A DNA stretch of 64,000 nucleotides from Comamonas sp. (GTDB lineage Bacteria > Pseudomonadota > Gammaproteobacteria > Burkholderiales > Burkholderiaceae_C): positions 224,007-288,006 of the forward strand of contig NZ_SPEY01000023.1 of NCBI RefSeq assembly GCF_009360615.1, in the 5' to 3' direction. Below the pieces are notes generated by a model, which made no database searches, had not been told where the DNA came from, and was given only the letters and a program-made list of their open reading frames with translations. Of this stretch, positions 52,345 to 61,308 are shown piece after piece. Each line of letters starts with the position of its first letter. The first letter of the stretch is position 1. The translations under genes were made by a program, and so were the position numbers.

Positions 52345-53535
52345 TCAAAGAATGAACTCGGCCCACTTCTGCATCATCTCACGGCGCTTCTCCAGCATGT
52401 CGCCTCGCCGGTAAGCAGCCTCCACCTTGTTGCTGACCACGTGTGCCAGCGCCATCTCAGCCATTTCCTGCGGGTAGTCCGTCGCTTCGGCAGCCCAGTC
52501 ACGGAAGGTCGAGCGAAAGCCGTGCACCGTCAAATCATTGCGCTGCATCCGGCGAAGTACCGCCGTGAGCGTCATATCCGAAAGAGGCTTATGGTCCCGC
52601 ACGCTGGGGAAAACGACGTTCGTACCAGCCAAGAGCGCTTGTTCCTGCTGACGCAGCAAGGCCACGGCAGCATCTGACAATGGAATCCGGTGTTCGCGCC
52701 CCGCCTTCATGCGTTCAGCAGGAACAACCCACAGACGGGCTGACAAGTCAACTTCGTCCCATACCATGCCTCGCACCTCACCGGATCGAGCAGCAGTGAG
52801 GATGGTGAAGCGCAACGCCAATGCACCAACACCGGCCTGCGCCTCCAGCGAAGTCATGAACGGTCGCATGTCCTTCCACGGAAGTGCCGCGAAGTGGCGC
52901 GTCCGAGAGACCTTGGTGCGGGCAGGAAACAGCGAGTCAAGGTGCCCTTTCCAACGCGCTGGGTTGTCTCCACTGCGCAGGCGGCGGGCACTGGCCCAGC
53001 CAAGGATGGATTCAATGCGCCCTCGCAAACGAGAAGCCGTTTCAGGCTTACTGTTCCAAATAGGCTCAAGCACGCGCACCACATGTTCGGTCTCCACCAG
53101 GGCCACGTCCATGTTACCCATCACAGGTTCGGCGTACATGGCCAGGGTACTAACCCACTGCTCTGCATGCTTGGCATTTTTCCAACCAGCACGATGCGAC
53201 TCGATGTACTGCGCTGCACACCAGGCGAACGTGACCTTTTTAGCTTGCTCTGCTCGTGCGGTCGCCATGGCCTCCTGCTTGACCTTCATCGGATCAACGC
53301 CTTCACGCACCTGCTTGCGCCATGCCATGGCTTTGTCCCGTGCTTCGGCCAGCGAAACATCAGGGTATGGCCCAAGCCCCGTCCAACGCTCTCGCCCGGC
53401 CATCGTGTAGCGCAAGATCCAGGATTTGGAGCCACCTTCCGTGACCTTCAGCCACAGCCCGGCACCATCGCCATGCATGCCAGCTTCCTTGATTCGGCTG
53501 GCTTGCAACTGCGTCAATTTATTCGCTTTGACCAT
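52345..53535 (-). CDS. int: P4-type tyrosine integrase
   Basis: A 396-residue integrase with the N-terminal P4 arm domain (GDGAGLWLKVTEGGSKSWILRY) and a catalytic domain: Arg in TAARSGEVRG, HGFRSTFRDW, and Tyr in AAYRRGD. Start lies 180 bp from the tRNA-like att, pointing away from it, so the island extends to the left. Confidence 0.95.
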   Translation of the reverse strand: MVKANKLTQLQASRIKEAGMHGDGAGLWLKVTEGGSKSWILRYTMAGRERWTGLGPYPDVSLAEARDKAMAWRKQVREGVDPMKVKQEAMATARAEQAKKVTFAWCAAQYIESHRAGWKNAKHAEQWVSTLAMYAEPVMGNMDVALVETEHVVRVLEPIWNSKPETASRLRGRIESILGWASARRLRSGDNPARWKGHLDSLFPARTKVSRTRHFAALPWKDMRPFMTSLEAQAGVGALALRFTILTAARSGEVRGMVWDEVDLSARLWVVPAERMKAGREHRIPLSDAAVALLRQQEQALLAGTNVVFPSVRDHKPLSDMTLTAVLRRMQRNDLTVHGFRSTFRDWAAEATDYPQEMAEMALAHVVSNKVEAAYRRGDMLEKRREMMQKWAEFIL

Positions 53536-53717
53536 ACGTTTAAGTTCGACGGAAACTGGAGGCTCATTTTGCTATCGTTATACGGAATAGTATACGGAAA
53601 AAACAGAATATTGTGCGATGCACAATGAGTCAAGCTGAGACAACCAAAATCATAACTCATTGTTTTTATTACAAAAACTCTGAATTTTGATGTTTTATGA
53701 TGTGAAATGAAACATCA

Positions 53718-53741
53718 GTTCGACTGTCACAGCCTCCGCCA
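53718..53741 (+). other. tRNA-like 3' end, candidate att of the P4-type island
   Basis: GTTCGACTGTCACAGCCTCCGCCA reads as the 3' T-loop and acceptor end of a tRNA or tmRNA, directly followed by a terminator. No 5' part is present, so this would be the copy of the 3' end left at the integrase side of an island. Confidence 0.6.
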
Positions 53742-53755
53742 GATAGTCAATAAAC

Positions 53756-53780
53756 AAGCGCCTTTACGGCGCTTTTTTAT
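53756..53780 (+). terminator. Terminator after the tRNA-like end
   Basis: AAGCGCC (53756-53762) pairs with GGCGCTT (53768-53774), then T-run. Confidence 0.8.
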
Positions 53781-54491
53781 TTTTATCCACCATCCTTTCT
53801 ACCATTAGATTTGAGATTGGAATGGACAAATCTGGACAGTGCTGCGCGCATACAGCGGCTTACATCAGCGGCCACTGGATAGTGGTCTTCCAACACCGCA
53901 GCCGAGAAGACCACCTCTTATTTCGATCATGCCTACTAAGCATGTGTCTGCTGTGCAGCGATTGCTGTCTCTCCGGCTTCCCATGTGCTCGGCTGGTCCC
54001 TAACGCTAAGCAGTCGTTGGTGGGATGCCTGTATGTACTCCCTCAATGTTCATGACTGAGTGGCCGGGTCTGCCAGTGCGGATCATCATCAACTGTGATC
54101 TGCTGTTGCGGCCGTATCAGCCGCTGTTCTTTACTAGGAGTAAGGGCGCTATCCAATGACTTCGACCAGAAATTGCGGCTTGGCCCATTGCCATCTCGCA
54201 CCAGTGTGCAATTGACCTTCGCGTGCTCAACCAGCAAGAAAGCTGACCTCGATCGCTATGCCACGTTGCACGCGCAAACCTATGGCGAAGCCACACGTCT
54301 TAGTGCTGATTCCGCATATGCTCACGGCGTTCATGGCGCGCGGCCAAGGGTTTAGAGCGTTGCATGGCAATACTAAGAAGTCGAATCCGAATTGAGTACT
54401 GCGGGATATATTGAAACGAAATTTTTTTACGCAAACACTCGGCACTGCCGCGCAACATCGGGATACGGATAGTTGAGCAGCATCTGTGACT
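53781..54491. other. Non-coding or decayed stretch
   Basis: About 700 bp with only short frames of unnatural composition on both strands. I see no convincing gene, promoter or RNA. It separates the island from the MBL/E1 block. Confidence 0.5.
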
Positions 54492-55196
54492 TCAATTGTT
54501 TACAGGGGCCTGCGCCGATGCTGGCTTGCGCGTTGCAGGTCTTGAGCCAGCCACTTTTCGGCTGGCATGCACGGCCAGGACGTTCTGCACGAAGCGGATG
54601 CCCGTGGTTCTTGCGGCAAATCCCGCAATCAAATACTGCCCGAGAAACCACGCTGCGGACACCAGCATGCGTGTTGAGTCGACGCCGCTGAGATACATGA
54701 CCAACGGGAGTACCGGAACGAGCAGCAGCGACATCGCCGCGATGTCTCGGAACAGCAGGTAATTCTTGTGGCTGTCCACGACCGAAGGATCGGAGTCAAC
54801 TTGCTTGTACAGGCCGTACCATTTCGAATTCTGCTCTCTCTCCACACTCGGGAACTCGCCCACATTTTTCTTCAGTTTGTCCAGGTCGATCCGAGGGTCT
54901 GCAGGTGCATGTACGGAAAAGGCTCGAGCGCCCGGCAACGGGTGCTGGCGGCGCCAGAACACCAAGATGGCTTTGTGATCAGAGGAAATGAGTGAGGAAA
55001 GAATCAGCGCCGGGATAGGCAGCAATGTCGTCAAGCTAGCTCGAATGACCGCGACTTTCGTCGGCGTCAGCTCGTCGATCGCGGTATTGAACGCGATGAC
55101 TAGGAGCACAAGAACGTCCAGGACAAGCGTGGCGACCAACCACGCCAGGTTTCGGCCTTTGAGGGTCTTGCTGCTGTAGTCTTTCATGTCCCTCAT
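54492..55196 (-). CDS. Four-helix membrane protein, candidate effector
   Basis: A 234-residue protein with TM helices near 17-37, 50-72, 151-170 and 177-194 and a cytosolic loop between (WRRQHPLPGARAF, DPRIDLDKL, YGLYKQVDSDPSVVDSH). The two-hairpin plan resembles predicted pore-forming effectors of nucleotide-signalling defence systems (S-4TM type), but I cannot confirm the family. The start overlaps the stop of the MBL gene (ATGA), so the two form a unit. Confidence 0.75.
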   Translation of the reverse strand: MRDMKDYSSKTLKGRNLAWLVATLVLDVLVLLVIAFNTAIDELTPTKVAVIRASLTTLLPIPALILSSLISSDHKAILVFWRRQHPLPGARAFSVHAPADPRIDLDKLKKNVGEFPSVEREQNSKWYGLYKQVDSDPSVVDSHKNYLLFRDIAAMSLLLVPVLPLVMYLSGVDSTRMLVSAAWFLGQYLIAGFAARTTGIRFVQNVLAVHASRKVAGSRPATRKPASAQAPVNN

Positions 55197-56056
55197 CCGT
55201 CGTACTCCGTGGTGATTGTGTAGTGGCCGTCATCCCGTACCTTGAACAGAATCGATCCGTCCTTGCGCGTTGTCAGGCAGCGCCTGCGCCTGTTGGTGTT
55301 GGACACCAGCACGCCAGAGTCCGACGCAGTGTACTGATAGTGTGGCTTCTGGGTTGAGTGGATGATCGACTTGTCGGAGACCACCACCACCTGCGGCGTG
55401 AAGTAGTCAAAGATCCGTTGGCAATAGCCGTTCGTCCGGCCGTGGTGGGAGGCGACCAACACCGTTGTGTTGGCCAATTCCTCGCGAAACGCCTGCTGAT
55501 CCAGCAGCGCGAGCCATCCGTCTTCCTCCAGGTCGCCAGGGAACAGGATCTTGAATGGCCCAAACTTGAAGAACACGACCAGGCTCAGGTTGTTCGTGTC
55601 ATAGAAGCGAGGGTAGGGGTTCCAGAAGGTGGACGCTGTGATGCCGCCCATGTGCTGATCGAAAGGAGCGCTGACGGGATGCACGTAGTCGGTATGGAGG
55701 GTGAGGTACCGTTCGATGTCATCGGTCAGCTCGCCACCCGCTTCCTTGATGATCCGCAAATCTCCTGGGGAAACGGAGCGGTTCCGGTAGAACGTGGAGA
55801 CGGTGATGCCTTCGCTCCACAGATTGTCCAGATCGCTCATGTGGTCCATGTCGGCGTTCGTGATGAACAGGTAGTCCAGCACGCTGCGCTGCAGGTGGTT
55901 CCTGATGTAGGTGCTCGGCTTCCAGCCCGTCAACCCGTTGTCTCCGGAATCGATCATCGCGAGCCGGCCCTGCACACAGTTGTCGGATTCATGGGTGAGC
56001 ATGGCGCACGCGCCGTGCTGCACATCCCAAATCTGCAGGATCATTTGCCCTGGCAT
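55193..56056 (-). CDS. MBL-fold protein, ComEC-like, with altered metal site
   Basis: A 287-residue metallo-beta-lactamase-fold protein of the ComEC type. The HxHxDH motif is changed to N67-A-D-M-D71-H72 (ITNADMDHMSDL), losing the first His; GD174-175 and the VASHHG motif near 203 are kept. It may bind one metal or act only as a regulator. Coupled to the four-helix protein. A 97-bp gap separates it from the E1 gene. Confidence 0.85.
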   Translation of the reverse strand: MPGQMILQIWDVQHGACAMLTHESDNCVQGRLAMIDSGDNGLTGWKPSTYIRNHLQRSVLDYLFITNADMDHMSDLDNLWSEGITVSTFYRNRSVSPGDLRIIKEAGGELTDDIERYLTLHTDYVHPVSAPFDQHMGGITASTFWNPYPRFYDTNNLSLVVFFKFGPFKILFPGDLEEDGWLALLDQQAFREELANTTVLVASHHGRTNGYCQRIFDYFTPQVVVVSDKSIIHSTQKPHYQYTASDSGVLVSNTNRRRRCLTTRKDGSILFKVRDDGHYTITTEYDG

Positions 56057-56113
56057 GCCGTTCTTTCTCGCGCATCACGCACGGAATTCCTGGAGTCAGC
56101 CCAAGCACCGTGT

Positions 56114-56123
56114 CCTAGCATGG
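56114..56123 (+). repeat. CCTAGCATGG element, copy outside the phage
   Basis: The same 10-mer found three times in the phage late region occurs here in the gap between the E1-JAB and MBL genes. Confidence 0.6.
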
Positions 56124-56153
56124 CCGATCTGGCGAACATCCACGCACCCCGCA

Positions 56154-58409
56154 TCACTTCACCGCACCCTGCAAGACTTGCAGGTCGTGTTCCCCGACGA
56201 TCAACTGAACGGCAGGGAGGCCATCGTCTGCCATGCCCAGGGCCAGGTGAACGAGTTGCACAAGGTCGTCTCGGCTGGGCGAGGCGGAGTGTCCCGGTGG
56301 ATGGCTGTGCCATTCGCCGATGTAGCCGACGACGCCGGCGGAGCGACGGGAGGCCTCGGCGACCGCCTCCGCCAGGCCAGCAACGCCGCGCTCGAAGGAG
56401 CTGGGGCTGGACTTGCTGTCCGGGGGAGGCGGCAGGCCTGCGACTACAACGACGGCGCTGATGTTGAAGTCGTAGTAGCCGAGCAGCACGCCGCCGGTTT
56501 CGTTGGGAAAGCCCTTCGTGCGCATGTCCCGAAGCTGCTGTTCCACACCCGCGTCAATGAACAGAGCGAACTCGCCAAGTTGCATGCGGCGTTCGGTGGC
56601 CACGGGCACATCGTGGACCTCCACCGCGCCGCGAATTGGATCACGCTGCCATATCCGGATCATCGCGCCGTCTTGCGCAACTGCCGCTGGGATCTGCTCG
56701 GCCAGAGTGCTAGCCTGCCCCATGATCCGCGAGTAGGGCAGAACCATCGAAATGTCCCGGCAACTAGCACCGCTCCAGAACGAGCTGGCATTTCCCGCGA
56801 GGTGATTCCTTCCCCAATCCTCTTGAATCAAGGCCCGGTAATACTGCGCTTCGAGGGTCCGCAGGCGAATGTGCCGCTGGGCGTCCTCCGCGAGCAGCAC
56901 TGCTGCGTTGCCGGTCGGCGTGACGAATGCAGAAAAGTGCCTGGCGAAGTGATCGACAGCGCTGACGACTCGGGGGTATTCCAAGGTCGTTGAAGCATCG
57001 ACCACCAGTTTTGCATTTGATAGTGCATCGGCAACTGCCCCAAGGCTGAAGTCACTGGCATCCGCATCCAGTGGAGTGACCTCGGTGGCACCATCCATCG
57101 TCGCCGAGTGCAAGTCCGCAACGACGGAGGCCTTGGGGCACCCAATGTGCTGCGAGTAGGCTGTATGCCGCGATAAGTTGTGTGGCTTGATGTGGTCCTT
57201 GTCGATGACGGTCCAGCGCCCCCAGCCGGCGCGCCCCCACAGGTTGAGTATTGCGCTGCCGAGCGAGCCCGCACCGATCAGCACGCCGACGGGGCCTTCG
57301 TCGGAGATGCCCGACTGCTTCCTTGCCGCAGCAGCATCATTCCGGCGCAATACGGCCATCGGCAGCAGGGGCTGCGCGCCCCACTCGGTGGCCTGCTGCT
57401 CACCCATCAGCCCGGCTGCGCTGAAGTACTTCTTTTCATGGAAGAACAACGCGCCGGTGGCAACACCGAGCTCCAGCCCACCCTTCAGCAGCACAAACGC
57501 GCGATGTGTCATGCCGACGGGCTTTTCGCCTTCGGCGCGGCATAGGGGGATGTGGAGCAAGACGACTGTGGATTTGTCGTCGGCTGATGCCGCGACCCCC
57601 TTGTCGCCCACGCGCGCTTGCAGCGTTGCTCGCAGGATGGGCAACAGTTCGATGCCACGCCTGGAGAGGATGTCGGCCAATTGCCCCAAGGTCGCGGGAT
57701 CGCGCTCCACAAACCCATGCACGATCGGGGGCAGCACCAACTCGATGGGAGCCGTCGTGCCGGCCTTGACGGCGGCATCCTTGGGGATTGCTTCCAGGAA
57801 ACATGTGAAGCCCCCACCGGGGCGCTCGGGGCCTCGCGCGATAACAAAGCGGTGCTCGGCACTCTTGCGCAGTGCCGGCAGGTTCCATGGAAGGACCAAT
57901 TCGTATTGGCTTGCGAAGAACAGGTGCTCGACCGGCTGGTCTGCCGGGTGCAGTTCGCGCCGCGCGCTTTTTTCGAGCCACCATTGGATTCGGCGCAGAA
58001 AGCTCTGCGGCGTCCAAGTACGCATTACGGCCGCTACCGGCTCGAAGTACAGGCAGAGGCTGGCGGCAGCGCCCGGAACGCCCTGGTTCTGGTGCATCAG
58101 GACCGGAAAGTCCTTGCGCAGCGCCAGCACCTCGACGAGCAGCTTGGGATCGTCCGACACACACAGCGCCAGACGTTCCCGGTATTGAATGCCGACACTG
58201 TTCTTTGGTGGAACGCCGTCGCACTCGACATCGACGACGATGCACTCGAGCTTCGGCGTTTCGTCCTTGCCGTACTGCAAGAGCTGCACGATCGTGAAAT
58301 CGCGCTGTCGCGCGACAGCATCATGGAGCAGCTGGGCGCGCGGAATCGTCAGCGCCGACGCGTCCGCGATCTCGACGACATTGACCAGTTCGTGGTACTC
58401 GCCGGCCAT
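56154..58409 (-). CDS. E2-like/E1/JAB fusion of a ubiquitin-like conjugation system
   Basis: A 751-residue fusion (numbered from the ATG at 58409). About 95-165 is an E2-like part: LMHQNQ, Cys119 in SLCLY and LHPADQPVE. An E1 adenylation domain starts near 374 with GAGSLGS (379-385) and VIDKDHIKPHNLSRH; a conserved Cys550 lies in GASCRDIS. The C-terminal JAB isopeptidase (620-751) has Glu637 in NETGG, His701 and His703 in EWHSHPPGH, Ser712 and Asp715. One chain could activate, conjugate and trim a target. No ubiquitin-like protein gene is seen nearby. The start overlaps the MBL stop (TGATG). Confidence 0.92.
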   Translation of the reverse strand: MAGEYHELVNVVEIADASALTIPRAQLLHDAVARQRDFTIVQLLQYGKDETPKLECIVVDVECDGVPPKNSVGIQYRERLALCVSDDPKLLVEVLALRKDFPVLMHQNQGVPGAAASLCLYFEPVAAVMRTWTPQSFLRRIQWWLEKSARRELHPADQPVEHLFFASQYELVLPWNLPALRKSAEHRFVIARGPERPGGGFTCFLEAIPKDAAVKAGTTAPIELVLPPIVHGFVERDPATLGQLADILSRRGIELLPILRATLQARVGDKGVAASADDKSTVVLLHIPLCRAEGEKPVGMTHRAFVLLKGGLELGVATGALFFHEKKYFSAAGLMGEQQATEWGAQPLLPMAVLRRNDAAAARKQSGISDEGPVGVLIGAGSLGSAILNLWGRAGWGRWTVIDKDHIKPHNLSRHTAYSQHIGCPKASVVADLHSATMDGATEVTPLDADASDFSLGAVADALSNAKLVVDASTTLEYPRVVSAVDHFARHFSAFVTPTGNAAVLLAEDAQRHIRLRTLEAQYYRALIQEDWGRNHLAGNASSFWSGASCRDISMVLPYSRIMGQASTLAEQIPAAVAQDGAMIRIWQRDPIRGAVEVHDVPVATERRMQLGEFALFIDAGVEQQLRDMRTKGFPNETGGVLLGYYDFNISAVVVVAGLPPPPDSKSSPSSFERGVAGLAEAVAEASRRSAGVVGYIGEWHSHPPGHSASPSRDDLVQLVHLALGMADDGLPAVQLIVGEHDLQVLQGAVK

Positions 58410-59566
58410 CAACCTGCCCGCGGAGGTGAAGACAGGATGACGGCTGGCGCCCCGATGGATGCGGAGCGAATCCAGCTGACTCCGCCGCTCGTGATTTCGA
58501 ACGTGATGGGTTCCGGCTTGTTGGCGTTCGGTTCTTCCATCGTGACGAGGAACTTGCGGCCACCAACTTCCTTCAAATACCGCTCATAGGCTTTGCGTGC
58601 CTGGATGTGCGGCGGCTGAGTCTGGGTATACGAGTCCCTCGCGTCCGGGACCGGCTTGCTGCAGCTGACGATATACGCGTCCGGCTTGCCCATACGCAGA
58701 AGGTCTTTGATCAGCGGTTTGGGCTCGGTTTCTCTGTCACCCTTTTCATCGCTCAGCGCGAGGTAGCTGCAATGGTGCGGGATGTTGTACAGATCCCATG
58801 CCAGCCTGTCTTCGTTCTTGTGGTACTGCGTCGTCTTGACGATGTCTTCCATGCTCTCCCAGGTTGCATCGCCAACTTCGAGGTAGTCGTAGTGGGCACC
58901 ATCGGCGCGAAAGCGCACGTTGAAAACCAGCGAAGCCTCGTTGCGGATGATGTCGCCTTCGTCGCAGTGCTTGATGAAGGGCGAGTGGCAGAAGAACTCC
59001 ACCTGGTCCGCTTCAAGTGAGAAACCGGGCACGATCGTGCCGGCGTCGATGAACAGATGATCGCGTGCAGAGGCTGACTCGCCACGCTCTTTCAGGATGG
59101 GTTCGAGCCAGTCGGCCAGTGCTTGGGGCTTCGAGAACACCAGGATGTCCTTGCCTTCCAGCAGCCGATGCCGTGCCTCTTGCCGGAGCAGGACGAACTC
59201 TTCCATCTGATGGTCGTTGTCGGCCTGCTCCAACAGCATTGCGGCAGGCACCCAGAGTTCGCGAATCTTGATTCGGCCTTCGCCGTGGTACTTCTTGGCG
59301 TGCTGCAACTCGAAAAACTCGGTGCTGCCCTGAATGTGGTCCAAGTCCGCATGGGTGAAGGCGACGACATCAAAATAGTCGCGGTCGGCCTTCTTCAGGT
59401 GGGCCCTCAGAGTCGCCTTGAGATCAATTTCAGGCGTGCTCGGCTCCTCCGCCTTAGCTCCTCGATGGCAGAAGTCAAACAGGATACGACGCCCGTTGGA
59501 CAGGACGATCTGCGTCGTGTCGCCGTTTCCGACAGGATAGAAGATGACTTGATGCTTTTCTGCCAC
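58409..59566 (-). CDS. MBL-fold partner of the E2-E1-JAB protein
   Basis: A 385-residue metallo-beta-lactamase-fold protein with an intact metal motif (FTHADLDH, His72 to His77), GD in YLEVGDATWES and PHHCS near 265. GTG start at 59566 with AGAGGATC upstream. First gene of the operon, coupled to the E1 gene. MBL proteins have been noted next to E2-E1-JAB fusions in earlier surveys of prokaryotic ubiquitin-type systems; the substrate is unknown. Confidence 0.88.
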   Translation of the reverse strand: MAEKHQVIFYPVGNGDTTQIVLSNGRRILFDFCHRGAKAEEPSTPEIDLKATLRAHLKKADRDYFDVVAFTHADLDHIQGSTEFFELQHAKKYHGEGRIKIRELWVPAAMLLEQADNDHQMEEFVLLRQEARHRLLEGKDILVFSKPQALADWLEPILKERGESASARDHLFIDAGTIVPGFSLEADQVEFFCHSPFIKHCDEGDIIRNEASLVFNVRFRADGAHYDYLEVGDATWESMEDIVKTTQYHKNEDRLAWDLYNIPHHCSYLALSDEKGDRETEPKPLIKDLLRMGKPDAYIVSCSKPVPDARDSYTQTQPPHIQARKAYERYLKEVGGRKFLVTMEEPNANKPEPITFEITSGGVSWIRSASIGAPAVILSSPPRAG

Positions 59567-59636
59567 GATTGATCCTCTTTGGGTTCAGTGGTCGATATGC
59601 CAAATTAGCACTCAACCACTTCGAGTGCTGCCAGGC

Positions 59637-59680
59637 ACTATATGTAGTGTTTCTAATTTGATCAACACGCTACATATAGT
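59637..59680 (-). promoter_or_regulatory. Promoter inside an 11-bp dyad
   Basis: ACTATATGTAG (59637-59647) and CTACATATAGT (59670-59680) form a perfect inverted repeat about three turns apart. On the minus strand TTGATC (59665-59660) and TATAGT (59642-59637) are 17 bp apart, giving a transcript start near 59630, about 65 nt before the MBL gene. A repressor bound to both arms would cover the promoter. Confidence 0.7.
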
Positions 59681-59699
59681 TGTTTTCGACAATATTACT

Positions 59700-60298
59700 G
59701 TGCAAAACAACAGGTGTCTAGAGCGTGGTTCTTTCAGACGCATTCAGCTATTTGTTAGCTGCTCGGGGACGTAGCCAGCAACTATCGCTTGTGGCATGTA
59801 GCGCGATCTAACGCAGCTTGTGACGAGATAGCCAAGACATGATGTAGCGCGGAGCCGAACTGAATTTGTGCCGATATGGGTTACGGGCACAATCCAGAAA
59901 AAACGCTACCGCTGGCGTAATGCTGTTCGCTTAACGAATCGAAGCTGCTTGGTCGGGTAATGAGCTGAAAGCTTTTTGACGACACTGGTCCACTGACGCC
60001 CTCGTCTTTGTTTGGGCAGCAATTGCTTGGCCAGTCTCTGGTGGGTAATTCCCCTGAATTCCTGCGTTCCGAGAAGTAAAGCTATGCGGCCATACCAGAC
60101 TTAAGTTCGCAGCAACCAAGCACATGCAGCAGTTTGGGATATCTCCCGAACGTGTAGCAATATCCGAGATGAACGTCCGCTATCGGCCTCAGCAGTCATT
60201 GAGATGTCAAACTTGGATGACTCTAACCAGCCTGAAGCAGCAACAGTCGGAGCATCACCTCGTTCACATCTAAGCCATCCAGTACAAAAAGGATCAGC
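59700..60298. other. Gene-poor stretch
   Basis: About 600 bp without a convincing gene on either strand. A 64-codon minus-strand frame (59931-60125) has no ribosome site and odd composition. Possibly degraded DNA at a block boundary. Confidence 0.5.
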
Positions 60299-61216
60299 TC
60301 ATCGCACCCACGCCGGGAAGTAGCCCAATGAGTCTTGCACCGTGCTGTCGTGTGCCGGAACCACGACCAAGTCGGGTTCAGATTGCATCAGCGCACGCAC
60401 CTTTTCAATACTGCTCTGCGTTTGCTGCGGGTTGCTGTCCACCAGTTTGCCCGCGACCCAGAACTTGGGCTTACCTTGCTGCAACGCCGCCACTGTCCAG
60501 GCCACATCTCCAATGAAGAAATACTGCTTGCCTGAATCTACCGTGACAAAGAGTCCCACAGACCCGGGGGTGTGGCTAGGCATCGGCACCAGTACCACCT
60601 TGCCATCCTTGAAGACATCGAGACTTTCAGGATAGCCCTTGAACGGTATCGACTGAAACACCAAAGGCTCCCATTGAATGGTTGCCGCACTGGTTTGCGA
60701 CTGCCATGTTCCTCCGGGGCCCGTACTGGGGGAGCGCACCAGCTCAAGCTCCGCAGCGGCAACGCCAACCCGCGCCTCGGGGAAGTCTTGTGCACCGCCC
60801 GCGTGGTCCCAGTGGCTGTGGCTCAGGATCACCCGTTGCAAAGGAGGGATACCCGCGTTGTCCAGTTGCGTTCGCGCTGTGACAACCGGCTTGTCGTACT
60901 TGAAGAACAGCCGCCACCAGATCGGCATGCCTTGCTGGTATTGACTGTCGATCTGGCTGCCCATGCCGGTGTCAAACAGCAGGTAGTCGTTGTGGTGTTT
61001 GACAAGGAAAGCCGAGAAATTGGAGTTCACCTGCTTGGTGATGCTGCCGCCCGGCACCAGCAGCGCCTGTGGAACCGCGACCTGCGACGTCTTGACGATC
61101 GCAAAGCCCACATCGGGAGCCGCGTCAGGCTTCGGGTTCGTTGTTTGGGCAAGCGACGCGTGGGTCACCAAAGCCGACAGAAGGAGTGTGCAGAGGTATG
61201 TACAGTGGCGAAACAT
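60299..61216 (-). CDS. Secreted MBL-fold hydrolase (lactonase-like)
   Basis: A 305-residue metallo-beta-lactamase-fold enzyme with a Sec signal peptide (first 23 residues, ending ASLAQ). The motif SHSHWDHAGG, then His in PSHTPGS and Asp in FIGDVAW, is that of the N-acyl-homoserine-lactonase/glyoxalase II type. The substrate is not predictable. Probably periplasmic. Divergent from merR. Confidence 0.9.
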   Translation of the reverse strand: MFRHCTYLCTLLLSALVTHASLAQTTNPKPDAAPDVGFAIVKTSQVAVPQALLVPGGSITKQVNSNFSAFLVKHHNDYLLFDTGMGSQIDSQYQQGMPIWWRLFFKYDKPVVTARTQLDNAGIPPLQRVILSHSHWDHAGGAQDFPEARVGVAAAELELVRSPSTGPGGTWQSQTSAATIQWEPLVFQSIPFKGYPESLDVFKDGKVVLVPMPSHTPGSVGLFVTVDSGKQYFFIGDVAWTVAALQQGKPKFWVAGKLVDSNPQQTQSSIEKVRALMQSEPDLVVVPAHDSTVQDSLGYFPAWVR

Positions 61217-61244
61217 TTTCGTGTCCTGAGCGAAAAGGAGCCAA

Positions 61245-61275
61245 GCGTAAAGTTTGGTCTATGCTCCAATGTCAA
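61245..61275 (-). promoter_or_regulatory. MerR-type promoter with long spacer
   Basis: On the minus strand TTGACA (61275-61270) is followed after 18-19 bp by TTTACG/TTACGC. The spacer carries a TTGG...CCAA dyad, as in promoters twisted open by MerR regulators. It would drive the secreted hydrolase. Confidence 0.45.
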
Positions 61276-61308
61276 GGCTTTGTCGTCATGCCTTCCGCAC
61301 ACACCACC

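Noticed and set aside
53822..54445. Several 60-90 codon frames between the island and the MBL block
   Set aside because: No ribosome sites, odd composition and overlap on both strands; treated as non-coding.
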